From DASZTV01 sp035548125 (lineage in GTDB: Bacteria; Actinomycetota; Actinomycetes; JAFAQI01), in the NCBI GenBank assembly GCA_035548125.1, contig DASZTV010000073.1, forward strand, positions 67,196-131,195: 64,000 bases of DNA. Reading direction: 5' to 3'. A model generated the notes under the pieces. The model was not told where the DNA came from. It saw only the letters and a program-made list of their open reading frames with translations, and did no database searches. The translations under genes and the position numbers were made by a program. Positions 33,635 through 42,616 of the stretch are shown here, piece after piece; the stretch's first letter is position 1, and the number at the start of each line of letters is the position of its first letter.

Positions 33635-34528
33635 GTGCGTCAGCTGGAAGTGGTTGCGGTCAGTGATGACGGCAACCATCTGCTGCTGGCCGCCTCCGAG
33701 GAAGCGGCCCGGGCGACCCACCAGATCCGCATCGACAACCGCTTGGTCGCCGCGATCAACGGCGAGCTCGACGACGACTCGGAGCACCGCGAGAGCGAGC
33801 TGAGTCCGAAGGAGATCCAGGCGCGGTTGCGCGCCGGAGAGACCGTCGAGCAGGTCGCCAAGGCCGCCCGGATCCCGGTCTCGAGGATCATGATCTACGC
33901 GACGCCGGTGATCTCCGAGCGTGACCGGATCGTCGACCAGGCGCGTGCCGCGAAGCTGACCCGGCCGCGGGGTCCCGAGACCACGGTCCCGCTCGGCCAG
34001 CTGGTCACCGAACGGCTCGCCGACGTGGCCGGCCTTCGGCCGGAGACGGTCGAGTGGAGCGCGAAACGGCGTGAGGACGGCGCCTGGGTCATCAGTCTGG
34101 GCTACAGCGCCCGCGGGGGCTCCCGGACCGCGCTGTGGCTGTGGCGGCCCAACGGCCGCGTGCTGACCTCGCTCAACGCCCTCGGCACCCGCCTCGGTGC
34201 AGCGGAGGCGCCGCCCGCCGCGCGCAAGTCCAAGCCGAAGCCTCGCCCGGCACCGGCTCCGGCGCGCCGTACCCCGGCGAAGCGTGCCACGACTCCGACC
34301 AAGCGTGCCGCTGCCCCTGCGAAGTCGACAAGTCGCTCGCCGCGCAAGGCCTCGGCCACGCAGCCGAAACCGGTGCGCCGCGGGCCGCGTCCGGCTCCGC
34401 GTCAGGCGCCGACGATGGAGACCAAGCGGACCGAGAACGGCCGGGTGATCATGCCCAGCTGGGATGACGTGCTGCTCGGCGTCGGGGGCGCACCCACCGC
34501 CGCCAGTCGGGGGCGCCGCCGGTCGTGA
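33635..34528 (+). CDS. sepH: Septation protein SepH (DUF3071)
   Basis: 297 residues. The N-terminal DUF3071 domain begins MRQLEVVAVSDDGNHLLL and includes LSPKEIQARLRAGETVEQVA with a helix-turn-helix-like element (about 58-85). A lysine/alanine/proline-rich disordered linker covers about 190-265, and the C-terminus ends in the conserved MPSWDDVLLG motif. SepH binds FtsZ and promotes ring assembly in actinobacteria. GTG 33635 follows AGGAGGG. The stop overlaps the next start by 4 bp. Confidence 0.92.
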   Translation: MRQLEVVAVSDDGNHLLLAASEEAARATHQIRIDNRLVAAINGELDDDSEHRESELSPKEIQARLRAGETVEQVAKAARIPVSRIMIYATPVISERDRIVDQARAAKLTRPRGPETTVPLGQLVTERLADVAGLRPETVEWSAKRREDGAWVISLGYSARGGSRTALWLWRPNGRVLTSLNALGTRLGAAEAPPAARKSKPKPRPAPAPARRTPAKRATTPTKRAAAPAKSTSRSPRKASATQPKPVRRGPRPAPRQAPTMETKRTENGRVIMPSWDDVLLGVGGAPTAASRGRRRS

Positions 34529-35859
34529 CCGACCGGCAGTCCGCCGTGCCTCGCGCGCGGCTGGTGATCGTCGCGCTCGGGCTGCTGCTCGTCGCTGTCG
34601 TGGCGGCCGCGGTCGTTGTGGTGCTGGGCAACGGGGGCTCCGCTCCGGCGCCGAGCGAGCCGGCAACCGGCCCGACGGCGCCGGCCGCAGTCGCCCGGCT
34701 GCACGAGATCCAGCACCTGCTCGTCCAGCGGTCCAAGGCCGTGCTGCACCACGACAAGGGGGCGTTCCTCGCGACGGTCGATCCCCAGTCGCCGACGTTT
34801 CGGCGGCGGCAGTCGCGAATGTTCCGCAATCTTGCCGCGGTGCACTTCGCGAGCTGGTCCTACGGCATGACGGCGGACCCGAGACGCGATCCGCCCGACG
34901 CGGAACGGTACGCCGACCCGGTGTGGGCACCGTCGTTCTTCGCGCTGCGCTACCGGCTCGCGCGTTTCGACTCGCGGCCGACGAACCTGCAGCAGTACCC
35001 GACGTTCGTGAAGCGCGACGGGCACTGGTACCTCGGGTCGTTGACGGACTACGCGCCGCGCGGCCTGGTCTCGGCCACCGACCTGTGGGACTACGGCAAG
35101 GTCACGGTGCTGCGCCGCTCCGACGTGCTCGTCCTCGGCTTCGCCGACGATCGCGAGACGATGCGCTCTGTGGCAAGCGACGTGCACGACGCGATTCCGC
35201 AGGTGACGAAGGTGTGGGGAACGCGGTGGGCGCAGCGGGCGGTCGTCATCGTCCCTCGCACGATGCGGCAGATGGCACTGATCGACGCCGATCGCGAGAA
35301 CCTCAGTGAGATCGCCGCGCTGACCTCCGCGGAGGTCAGCACCCGGCCCGGCCATCCCACGCCGGTAGGTGACCGGATCACGATCAACCCGAGCAACTGG
35401 CCGCGGTTGAGCCCGCTCGGCCAGTCGATCGTGCTCCGCCACGAGCTGACGCACGTGGCGACCCAGTCGGTTACCGGAGCGCAGACGCCGAGCTGGCTGT
35501 CGGAAGGCTTCGCGGACTACGTCGGGTTCAAGTTCTCCGGCATCTCTACCTCGCTCGCCGGGCATGAGCTGCAGACCGAGATCGAGGCGGGGCACGTACC
35601 GTCGCGGCTGCCGCGCGAACGTGGCTTCCGAGGGTCCTCGACCCGCCTCGCGGTCACGTACGAAGCTGCGTGGTTTGCGTGCCGCACGATCGTTGAGCGG
35701 TACGGCGAGCGAAAGCTCGTGCGCTTCTACCGTGCCGTCGGCACCTCGTCGGCACCCACGGCGCAGGCGGTGCGGTCCGCGCTGATGTCGGTGCTCGACC
35801 TTCCCCTCGGTCGGTTCGTGACGCTGTGGCGGCACGCGATGGTCACCGAGCTGGCATGA
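34525..35859 (+). CDS. Membrane-anchored gluzincin-type metalloprotease
   Basis: 444 residues. One N-terminal membrane helix (about 11-35) is followed by an extracellular domain. The zinc site HExxH is in IVLRHELTHVA with a downstream Glu in WLSEGFADYVGF, as in peptidase MA-like families. No substrate is known. It is translationally coupled to sepH (4-bp overlap) and to pimB (4-bp ATGA overlap), which makes it part of an operon that links division and envelope lipid synthesis. The first 100 residues of the exterior part resemble NTF2-like folds, but that is uncertain. Confidence 0.82.
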   Translation: MTDRQSAVPRARLVIVALGLLLVAVVAAAVVVVLGNGGSAPAPSEPATGPTAPAAVARLHEIQHLLVQRSKAVLHHDKGAFLATVDPQSPTFRRRQSRMFRNLAAVHFASWSYGMTADPRRDPPDAERYADPVWAPSFFALRYRLARFDSRPTNLQQYPTFVKRDGHWYLGSLTDYAPRGLVSATDLWDYGKVTVLRRSDVLVLGFADDRETMRSVASDVHDAIPQVTKVWGTRWAQRAVVIVPRTMRQMALIDADRENLSEIAALTSAEVSTRPGHPTPVGDRITINPSNWPRLSPLGQSIVLRHELTHVATQSVTGAQTPSWLSEGFADYVGFKFSGISTSLAGHELQTEIEAGHVPSRLPRERGFRGSSTRLAVTYEAAWFACRTIVERYGERKLVRFYRAVGTSSAPTAQAVRSALMSVLDLPLGRFVTLWRHAMVTELA

Positions 35860-36998
35860 GCGGGACTTCGCCTAAACGGCGATTGTTGTTGGTTACCAAC
35901 GATTTCCCGCCCCGCCCTGGCGGGATTCAATCGTTCCTGTACGGCATCGTCTCGCGGCTGGATCCCGACGAGGTCGTCGTCCTCACATCGCAGTGGCGCG
36001 ACTGGGAGCAATGGGACGACGCGCAGCCGTTCCAAGTGGTCCGGCTCGACACGCAGGTGCTGCTGCCGATCCCCGCGGTGCGGCAGCGTGCGCTCGAGGT
36101 CTTCGCGCAGCACGGCTGCACCGACGTGTGGTTCGGTGCCGCGGCACCTCTCGGGCTGCTCGCGCCCGCGCTACGCACGGCCGGCGCGCGCCGCATCATC
36201 GCGACGACCCACGGACACGAGATCGGGTGGGCGGCCGTGCCCGGCGCGCGGCAGGTGCTGCGGCGGATCGCCGGTGACGTCGATGTCATGACCTACCTCG
36301 GCGAGTACACGCGCCGGAGGCTCGCGGACGCGATCGGCGCGGACGCGGCCAAGCTGCGGCCGCTCGCGCCCGGGGTGGACACCGAGATGTTCAGCCCGCA
36401 GGTGGACGGCAGCGCGAACCGCGCCGCCCTCGGGTGGAGCGAATGCCCGGTCGTCGTCTGTGTGTCGCGGCTGATGCCGCGCAAGGGGCAGGACGTGCTG
36501 GTGCGCGCGCTGCCCGAGGTACGACGACGGGTCGGCGACGTGAAGCTGCTGCTCGTCGGCGGCGGGCCCGCGCGCGACCGTCTCGATGCGCTCATCAAGG
36601 ACTACGGCATGGCCGGGCAGGTTCACATCACCGGCTCGGTGCCGTTCGACCAGCTGCCGGCGTACTACCGCGCCGGTGACGTGTTCGCCATGCCCTGCCG
36701 GTCGCGACTTCGCGGTCTCGACGTCGAAGGTCTCGGCATGGTGTTTCTCGAGGCGGCCGCGTGCGGCTTGCCGGTCGTCGCCGGCCGAAGCGGTGGCTCG
36801 ACGGACGCCGTGATCGACGGGGAGACCGGAGTCCTGGTCAACGGCGAGGACCCGCGCGATGTCGCGGCGACGCTCGCGTCGCTGCTCACCGACACCGATC
36901 GCGCCGCTGCGATGGGCGAGCGCGGCAGGGCGTGGACCGCGGAGGCGTGGACGTGGGACAGCGTGGTGCGTCGCTTCGAGGCGATGCTGGCCGACTGA
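35856..36998 (+). CDS. pimB: GT4 glycosyltransferase, GDP-mannose-dependent mannosyltransferase PimB'-like
   Basis: 380 residues. N-terminal LLLVTNDFPPRPGGIQSFLY (acceptor loop) and the C-terminal GT-B donor site: CVSRLMPRKGQDVLV, LLLVGGGPARDRL and GLGMVFLEAAACGLPVVAG, with the E-x7-E motif. The order pimB-fadD15 is that of mycobacteria, where PimB' adds the second mannose to phosphatidylinositol monomannoside. Function in PIM synthesis is therefore likely though not proven. ATG 35856 overlaps the protease stop. Confidence 0.88.
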   Translation: MSGTSPKRRLLLVTNDFPPRPGGIQSFLYGIVSRLDPDEVVVLTSQWRDWEQWDDAQPFQVVRLDTQVLLPIPAVRQRALEVFAQHGCTDVWFGAAAPLGLLAPALRTAGARRIIATTHGHEIGWAAVPGARQVLRRIAGDVDVMTYLGEYTRRRLADAIGADAAKLRPLAPGVDTEMFSPQVDGSANRAALGWSECPVVVCVSRLMPRKGQDVLVRALPEVRRRVGDVKLLLVGGGPARDRLDALIKDYGMAGQVHITGSVPFDQLPAYYRAGDVFAMPCRSRLRGLDVEGLGMVFLEAAACGLPVVAGRSGGSTDAVIDGETGVLVNGEDPRDVAATLASLLTDTDRAAAMGERGRAWTAEAWTWDSVVRRFEAMLAD

Positions 36999-38807
36999 CT
37001 AACCCGCGGGCGCTCCGGCGTACAGCTTGTCGACCGCCTTCGTGTACTTCTCGGCGACCACATTGCGCTTCACCTTCAATGACGGTGTGATCTCGCCGGT
37101 CTCGACGGTCCAGTCGTCGCCGAGGATCGCGAACGCCTTGATGGCCTCCGCCTTGGAGACCGCCTTGTTGGCCTCGTCGATCGCGCCTTGGATCTCACCG
37201 CGCAGATCCGGGTCGTCGACCAGGTCCGCGACGGTTGCGGAGTCGGGCTTGCCGTGGGACTTCTTCCAGTCCGGGAAGGCTTCTTCGTCGATGGTGACGA
37301 GCGCGGCGATGAACGGCTTCTGGTCGCCGACCACCATGCACTGGCTGACCAGCGCGTGCGCGCGCAGCCGGTCTTCGAGGACCGCGGGTGCGACGTTCTT
37401 GCCGCCGGCCGTGACGATGAGCTCCTTCTTGCGACCGGTGATCGTCAGGAAACCGTCGCTGTCGAGCCTTCCGATGTCGCCGGTGTGGAACCAGCCATCG
37501 GCCTCGAGCGCCTCGCCCGTGGCCTGCGCGTTGTTGTAGTAGCCGCCGAAGACGTTGCCGCCCTTGAGCAGGATCTCGCCGTCGTCGGCGATCCTCACGG
37601 TGCAGCCGGGGATCGGGCGGCCGACCGTGCCTACCTTCATCGCGTCCGGGTGGTTCACCGTGGCGCCGGCGGTCGTCTCCGTCAGGCCGTAGCCCTCGTA
37701 GATCGGGATGCCGCAGCCGCGGAAGAAGTGGCCGAGCCGCTCGCCGAGCGGGGCGCCGCCGGAGATCGCGCCGATCGCCTTGCCGCCGAGCGCGGCGCGC
37801 AGCTTGCCGTAGACCAGCTTGTCGAACACCGCATGCGGGACCGTCCAGACCGCGCGACCGACCGGGTTGCCGTCCAGCGAACGGCTGTAGTTGATCGCGA
37901 CGGTCTCGGCGAGGTCGAAGATCGCGCCCTTGCCGTCTGCGTGCGCGCGCTGCTTCGCCGTGTTGTAGACCTTCTCGAACACGCGCGGCACCGACAGGAC
38001 GAAGGTCGGTTGGAACACCGCGAAGTCCGGCAGCAGGTTCTTGATGTCCGCGGTATGACCCATGCGTACTCGGTTCTGTACGCAGCCGACCTGGATGATG
38101 CGCGCGAAGACGTGCGCCAACGGAAGGAACAGCAGGGTCGACTGGTCCTCGCCGAACATCTGGGTAAGACCTTCGGTGGTCGAGGTCGCGTCGAACAGGA
38201 AGTTGAAATGGGTGAGCTCGCAGCCCTTCGGGCGACCCGTCGTGCCCGAGGTGTAGATGATCGTGGCGAGGCTCTTGGCGGTCAGGGTCCGTCGGCGCTG
38301 CTCGATGTCGTCGTCGGAGACTTCGGCGCCCGCCTTCGTGAGCTCGTCCACGGCGCCGCCGTCGATGCGCCAGACGTTGCGTACGCCGCCGAGCTTCGCC
38401 CCGACCTCGTCGTAGGTCTTCTGATGGACGTCACTTTCCAGGAACACCGCGACCGCGCCGGAGTCCGAGACGATCCACTCGACCTGCTCCGCCGAGGACG
38501 TTTCGTAGATCGGCACGGTGACCGCGCCCGCAGTCCAGATCGCGTAGTCGAGCAGGGTCCACTCGTAGCGGGTGCTGGACATGATGCAGACCCGCTCGCC
38601 GGGCTGGACGCCGCTCGCGATCAGGCCTGCAGCGGCGCGCTTCACCTCGTCCGCGAACTGCTTCGCGGTCAGCGGTTGCCAGGCGCCGTCGATCTTGCGG
38701 TCGAAAACGACCCGATCGGGGTGTTCGGCGGCGTTTGCGACGACCGAGTCGGTGAGGTTGGCGTCGTCCGGAATCGTGAAGTCGGCGGTGACGCTGTAGT
38801 CAGGCAC
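36999..38807 (-). CDS. fadD15: Long-chain fatty-acid-CoA ligase (FadD15-like)
   Basis: 602 residues. AMP-forming synthetase with P-loop TIIYTSGTTGRPKGCELTH, the L-motif linker YEGYGLTETTAG, and the AMP/hinge motif GWFHTGDIGRLDSDGFLTITGRKKELIVTAGGKN. It activates fatty acids to acyl-CoA via acyl-adenylates. The stop is at 36999, adjacent to the convergent pimB stop at 36998. GTG 38807 has a -10 box 6 nt upstream. Confidence 0.95.
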   Translation of the reverse strand: MPDYSVTADFTIPDDANLTDSVVANAAEHPDRVVFDRKIDGAWQPLTAKQFADEVKRAAAGLIASGVQPGERVCIMSSTRYEWTLLDYAIWTAGAVTVPIYETSSAEQVEWIVSDSGAVAVFLESDVHQKTYDEVGAKLGGVRNVWRIDGGAVDELTKAGAEVSDDDIEQRRRTLTAKSLATIIYTSGTTGRPKGCELTHFNFLFDATSTTEGLTQMFGEDQSTLLFLPLAHVFARIIQVGCVQNRVRMGHTADIKNLLPDFAVFQPTFVLSVPRVFEKVYNTAKQRAHADGKGAIFDLAETVAINYSRSLDGNPVGRAVWTVPHAVFDKLVYGKLRAALGGKAIGAISGGAPLGERLGHFFRGCGIPIYEGYGLTETTAGATVNHPDAMKVGTVGRPIPGCTVRIADDGEILLKGGNVFGGYYNNAQATGEALEADGWFHTGDIGRLDSDGFLTITGRKKELIVTAGGKNVAPAVLEDRLRAHALVSQCMVVGDQKPFIAALVTIDEEAFPDWKKSHGKPDSATVADLVDDPDLRGEIQGAIDEANKAVSKAEAIKAFAILGDDWTVETGEITPSLKVKRNVVAEKYTKAVDKLYAGAPAG

Positions 38808-38813
38808 GTCGAA

Positions 38814-38819
38814 AGCGTA
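38814..38819 (-). promoter_or_regulatory. Putative -10 box of fadD15
   Basis: TACGCT on the minus strand ends 6 nt before the GTG at 38807; leaderless arrangement. Confidence 0.45.
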
Positions 38820-38890
38820 CGGCGCGGGCCCTGGTCCGCGCGTGGGCTAGGCCATTCAGTCCAGCGGCCCCCTTGCCGAGAAAATCAACC

Positions 38891-39673
38891 GTGAGCGATA
38901 TCCGCTGCCCGCGATGCGGCTCGGTGCTGCAGCCCGGCGCCCAGTGGTGCACGCTCTGCTACTACGACTTCCGCCAGCAAGCCGAACCGGCGGCTCCCGC
39001 CGCGCCCGCCGCGCCGGCCGCTCCCGGCTCCGATCAACCGCCGCTGGTGCAACAGCCGCCCCTCGTGCAGCAGCCACCGCTGGTCCAGCAGCCCCCCGTC
39101 GCGCCACCTCCCGTCGCACCGGCGCCTGCTCAGCCGGTGCAGCCCGCGCCCGTTCAGCCCGCGCCGGTTCAGCCCGGTGCGCCGCTTCCGGGCGGCGAGC
39201 AGCCGGATCCCTACGCCCCCCAGGCCCAGCCGCCGGCGCCCTTCACGGCGGCGCCGATGCCGCCGCAGCCGGCCGCCTTTGCGCCGAGCACCGTCCCCAC
39301 GTCGCCTGCCACGCCGCAGCCGCCCGCGGCGCCCGCCACGCCGGTCACGCCGCAGCCCCCTGCCGCGCCGGGTGCGCCGGCTCCGGGAATGCCGCAGGTA
39401 GCGACGCCCCCGGCTTCCCCCCAACAGATGGCCGAACCCACGTGGCCATGTCCGGACTGCGGCACCTCGGTACCGATGTCGCTCGACCACTGCCCGAACT
39501 GCGGCCACGGCTTCCTGTCCGCCGCCCGCCAGGGAAACTCGATCAAGGTGCCGTTCTTCGGCGACGTCGGGAAGATGACCTCGGGCCAGAAGATCATGAT
39601 GGGTGTCGCGGTCACCCTGGGGCTGATCATCCTGCTCGTCCTCCTCGCGACCATCGGCGGCAGCGTCTTCTAG
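38891..39673 (+). CDS. Zinc-ribbon membrane protein with long Pro/Ala-rich linker
   Basis: About 260 residues. N-terminal zinc ribbon CPRCGSVLQPGAQWCTLCYY, then about 130 residues of low-complexity Pro/Ala/Gln (including LVQQPP and PAPVQP repeats), a second zinc ribbon CPDCGTSVPMSLDHCPNCG, and one C-terminal membrane helix (about 236-258). GTG 38891 starts directly before the first ribbon. Two Cys4 knuckles at either end of a flexible tether suggest a protein- or nucleic-acid-binding membrane adaptor; function unknown. Confidence 0.82.
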   Translation: MSDIRCPRCGSVLQPGAQWCTLCYYDFRQQAEPAAPAAPAAPAAPGSDQPPLVQQPPLVQQPPLVQQPPVAPPPVAPAPAQPVQPAPVQPAPVQPGAPLPGGEQPDPYAPQAQPPAPFTAAPMPPQPAAFAPSTVPTSPATPQPPAAPATPVTPQPPAAPGAPAPGMPQVATPPASPQQMAEPTWPCPDCGTSVPMSLDHCPNCGHGFLSAARQGNSIKVPFFGDVGKMTSGQKIMMGVAVTLGLIILLVLLATIGGSVF

Positions 39674-39762
39674 CTGTTCGGGTGCGGTGGCGACTTTCGT
39701 AGGCTCGGGATGGCAGCGTCGGCGCAGGCCGGCTCCATCAGGGCGTTGGCGGGGAGGTGGGT

Positions 39763-40527
39763 GTGCGGGTCCACGTCGTCTCTGACGTCCACGGCCGCGC
39801 GGATGCGCTCGCCAGGGCGGGGGACGGTGCCGACGCGCTGATCTGTCTCGGCGACCTGGTGCTGTTCATCGACTACGACGACAACAGCGGCGGCATCTTC
39901 GGCGAGATCTTCGGTCCCGACAACGCCGTGAAGCTGATCGAGCTGCGCAGCGAGCGGCGGTTCGAGGAGGCCCGCGAGTTCTCGCGCGGCCTGTGGGCGG
40001 AGATCGGTGACCGGCAAGCCGTCATCGAAGGGGCGGTACGCCGGCAGTACGCCGAGCTGTTCCAGGCGATGCCGACGCCGGCGTACGTCACCTACGGCAA
40101 CGTCGACATCCCGCCGCTGTGGGGGGACTACCTGCACGACGGCATCACGGTGCTGGACGGCGAGGTGGTCGAGATCGGCGGGCGCAGCTTCGGGTTCGTC
40201 GGCGGCGGGCTTCAGACACCGATGCGTACTCCGTACGAGATCAGCGATGAGGAGTACGCCGCCAAGGTCGCGGCCGTCGGGGCGGTCGACGTGCTCTGCT
40301 GCCACATCCCGCCCGACGTTCCCGAGCTGTTGTACGACGTCGTGGCGAGACGGATGGAGCGGGGGAGCAGCGCCGTGCTCGACGCGATTCGCGACACGCA
40401 GCCGGACGTTGCGCTGTTCGGCCACGTCCATCAGCCGCTCGCCAAGCGCACCCGGATCGGGCGCACCGAGTGCATCAACGTCGGGCACTTCCGCGGCACC
40501 GGCACGCCGTTCGCACTGTCCTGGTGA
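39763..40527 (+). CDS. Calcineurin-like metallophosphoesterase
   Basis: 254 residues. The metal-binding blocks are VVSDVHGRAD (D-x-H), LGDLVLF (GD), YGNVD (GN-x-D/E), CCHIPPD and FGHVHQPLA (GHxH). Long helical inserts between blocks 2 and 3 (RFEEAREFSRG region) mark an actinobacterial subfamily. GTG 39763 sits 5 nt after GGGGAGG. Substrate unknown; a phosphodiesterase or phosphatase on nucleotides is possible. Confidence 0.9.
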   Translation: MRVHVVSDVHGRADALARAGDGADALICLGDLVLFIDYDDNSGGIFGEIFGPDNAVKLIELRSERRFEEAREFSRGLWAEIGDRQAVIEGAVRRQYAELFQAMPTPAYVTYGNVDIPPLWGDYLHDGITVLDGEVVEIGGRSFGFVGGGLQTPMRTPYEISDEEYAAKVAAVGAVDVLCCHIPPDVPELLYDVVARRMERGSSAVLDAIRDTQPDVALFGHVHQPLAKRTRIGRTECINVGHFRGTGTPFALSW

Positions 40528-40606
40528 GGTCAACCCGTCGCGCGAGCGCGGCGGCGCGTTCCGACGGGGGGCACTAGTCTCCGTCGGACCGACCTAGGAG
40601 GTAGTC

Positions 40607-41044
40607 GTGGCGGACGAGGCCAGCTCGAGCATCAAGATCGAGGCATCGCCCGGCGAGATCATGGCCGTCATCGCCGATCTCGAGGCCTATCCGCAGTGGT
40701 CGACCGGCATCAAGTCCGCCACGGTCGATGAGACGACCGCCGAGGGACGACCGGCGCGCGGCACGTTCGTCCTCGACGCGGGGGTGATCAAGGACACCTA
40801 CACGCTGGACTACACGTGGTCGGGCGAGGATCGGGTCGACTGGACCCTCGCAGGCGGCGGAACCATGCTCAAGTCGCAGGTCGGTTCCTACACGCTCGAG
40901 CCGGCGGGCAGCGCAACGGACGTCACCTACCGGTTGACCGTCGAGCTGAAGGTCCCGATGCTCGGGATGTTCAAGCGCAAGGCTGAAAAGGTGATCATCG
41001 ACACCGCCCTGAAGGGGCTCAAGAAGCGCGTCGAAGGCCGCTGA
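40607..41044 (+). CDS. SRPBCC (START-like) family protein
   Basis: 145 residues. The helix-grip fold pattern begins SSSIKIEASPGEIMAVIADLEAYPQWS and ends with the C-terminal helix AEKVIIDTALKGLKKRVEG. It binds hydrophobic ligands in a deep cavity. Rv2185c is the positional counterpart in M. tuberculosis (from memory). A TAGGAGG ribosome site precedes GTG 40607. It lies 24 bp before the ArsA-like gene. Confidence 0.88.
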   Translation: MADEASSSIKIEASPGEIMAVIADLEAYPQWSTGIKSATVDETTAEGRPARGTFVLDAGVIKDTYTLDYTWSGEDRVDWTLAGGGTMLKSQVGSYTLEPAGSATDVTYRLTVELKVPMLGMFKRKAEKVIIDTALKGLKKRVEGR

Positions 41045-41055
41045 CCGGGCGCAAG

Positions 41056-41061
41056 TAGCCT
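41056..41061 (+). promoter_or_regulatory. Putative -10 box of the ArsA-like gene
   Basis: TAGCCT ends 7 nt before GTG 41069. This would let the ArsA-like gene start independently of the SRPBCC gene 24 bp upstream. Confidence 0.45.
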
Positions 41062-41068
41062 TTTCCGG

Positions 41069-42268
41069 GTGCGAGTTCTGCTCTTCACCGGCAAGGGCGG
41101 CGTAGGCAAGACGACCACCTCGGCGGCCACCGCTGCCTATGCCGCCGATCGCGGGCACAAGACGTTGGTGCTGTCGACCGATCCGGCGCATTCGCTCTCG
41201 GATGCGTTCGGGGTGCCACTGGCAGACCTGCCGACAGAGATCGGCCCGGGCCTCTACGGGCAACAGGTCGACGCGCAGCGAGCGTTCGAGACCAGCTGGC
41301 GCACCATCCAGGACTATCTGCGCGAGGTGCTCGAGCAGGGCGGGGTCACGCCGCTCGAAGCCGAGGAGCTCACCGTCCTTCCCGGCGCCGAGGAGATCCT
41401 CGCGCTGCTCGAGCTGCGCAACCAGGTTGCCGGCGGGCAGTGGGACGTGGTGGTGGTCGACTGCGCGCCGACCGGCGAGACGCTGCGGCTCCTCGCGCTC
41501 CCCGAAGCACTGCACTGGTGGATGCAGCGGATCTATCCCACCGACCGCCGCGTGCTGCGCACCGTCCGCCCGGTGCTGTCGCACCTGGCCGGGCTGCCGC
41601 TGCCTCCGGACTCGGTGTTCGCCGCCGCGCAGCGGCTCACCGACGAGCTGGCTCAGGTTCGGTCGCTGCTCGTCGATCCGCGGTCGACCTCCGTCCGCCT
41701 GGTGCTCACGCCGGAGTCGATGGTGGTCGCGGAGGCGCGTCGTACCCAGACCGCGCTCTCGCTGTTCGGCTACCGCGTCGACGGCGTGGTCGCCAACCGC
41801 GTGTTCCCCGACGCCGCCGGCGACGCGTGGCGGGACGGCTGGGTGGCGCGGCAGCGCGAACGCATGGCGGACGTGCGGGCGTCGTTCCCGGACGTGCCGG
41901 TCTGGCAGGCCGGTTATGCCGCCGCCGAGCCGATCGGCTTCGACGCGCTCGGTGAGTTCGCGGCGTCGGCGTACGACGGTGACGGCGTTGCCGATCCGCT
42001 GGAGGTCACCGAGGTTCCCGACCCGATCAGCGTCGAGCAACTGAGCCGCGACGAATACGTCATGGTCATTGCGTTGCCACATGCCGACCGTGACGACGTC
42101 GAGCTGGTCCGCAAGGCCGACGACCTGGTCGTGACGGTCGGTTCCTACCGGCGGGTGCTCGCGTTGCCCAGTGTGCTGAAGCGGTGTGTCGTCGACGGGG
42201 CGGCGTTGCGCGACGGGGCCCTGCGGGTCCGGTTCAGTGCCGACCCTTCGCTGTGGAGTCGCACGTGA
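41069..42268 (+). CDS. ArsA/Get3-family ATPase
   Basis: 399 residues with a deviant Walker A GKGGVGKTT, switch I near STDPAHSLSDAFG and switch II DCAPTGETLR. A single ATPase half is fused to a C-terminal domain of about 80 residues with a small beta-sandwich/HSP20-like look (YVMVIALPHADRDDVELVRK), as in actinobacterial Rv2184c-type proteins. Arsenic genes are absent; a tail-anchored-protein or membrane-targeting role is only inferred. The stop overlaps the next GTG by 4 bp. Confidence 0.88.
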   Translation: MRVLLFTGKGGVGKTTTSAATAAYAADRGHKTLVLSTDPAHSLSDAFGVPLADLPTEIGPGLYGQQVDAQRAFETSWRTIQDYLREVLEQGGVTPLEAEELTVLPGAEEILALLELRNQVAGGQWDVVVVDCAPTGETLRLLALPEALHWWMQRIYPTDRRVLRTVRPVLSHLAGLPLPPDSVFAAAQRLTDELAQVRSLLVDPRSTSVRLVLTPESMVVAEARRTQTALSLFGYRVDGVVANRVFPDAAGDAWRDGWVARQRERMADVRASFPDVPVWQAGYAAAEPIGFDALGEFAASAYDGDGVADPLEVTEVPDPISVEQLSRDEYVMVIALPHADRDDVELVRKADDLVVTVGSYRRVLALPSVLKRCVVDGAALRDGALRVRFSADPSLWSRT

Positions 42269-42561
42269 GCGCGGCGAACCCCGGTCCGCTCGCCGAGGAA
42301 GCCGCGCGGCTCGTCGAGGCGCTCGGGGAGTGGGCGCGCGGCGCGGTCGGCGACCCGCTGCACGGTGTCGGCGACGGACCCGAGTGCCAGGTCTGCCCGA
42401 TCTGCCAACTCCTCTCGCTTGTCCGGCGTACCCAGCCGGAGACGTTCGGTCATCTCGTCGACGCGGCGACGTCGCTCATGGCGGCGATGCGGACGGTGGT
42501 CGACCACCATGAAGGTCATGACCGGTCCGACCGCGGTGTCGAGCGGATCGACCTGGAGTGA
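42265..42561 (+). CDS. Small conserved actinobacterial protein (Rv2183c-like)
   Basis: 98 residues. A CQVCPICQLLSLVR motif with two CxxC-like cysteines (C-x2-C-x2-C spacing) lies in the middle and a helical EAARLVEALGEWA precedes it. GTG 42265 overlaps the ArsA-like stop, so translation is coupled. The position after an ArsA-like gene is conserved in mycobacteria (from memory). Function unknown; it may be a metal-binding partner of the ATPase. Confidence 0.82.
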   Translation: MSAANPGPLAEEAARLVEALGEWARGAVGDPLHGVGDGPECQVCPICQLLSLVRRTQPETFGHLVDAATSLMAAMRTVVDHHEGHDRSDRGVERIDLE

Positions 42562-42616
42562 GCACACCCCACGAACTGTTCTCGCTGCGCTCGACAACTC
42601 CGCGGGGGCCCCGACA

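Noticed and set aside
41069..42268. Arsenite efflux ATPase
   Set aside because: Only one ATPase half, no arsB, arsC or arsR, and the syntenic mycobacterial gene is not an arsenic gene.
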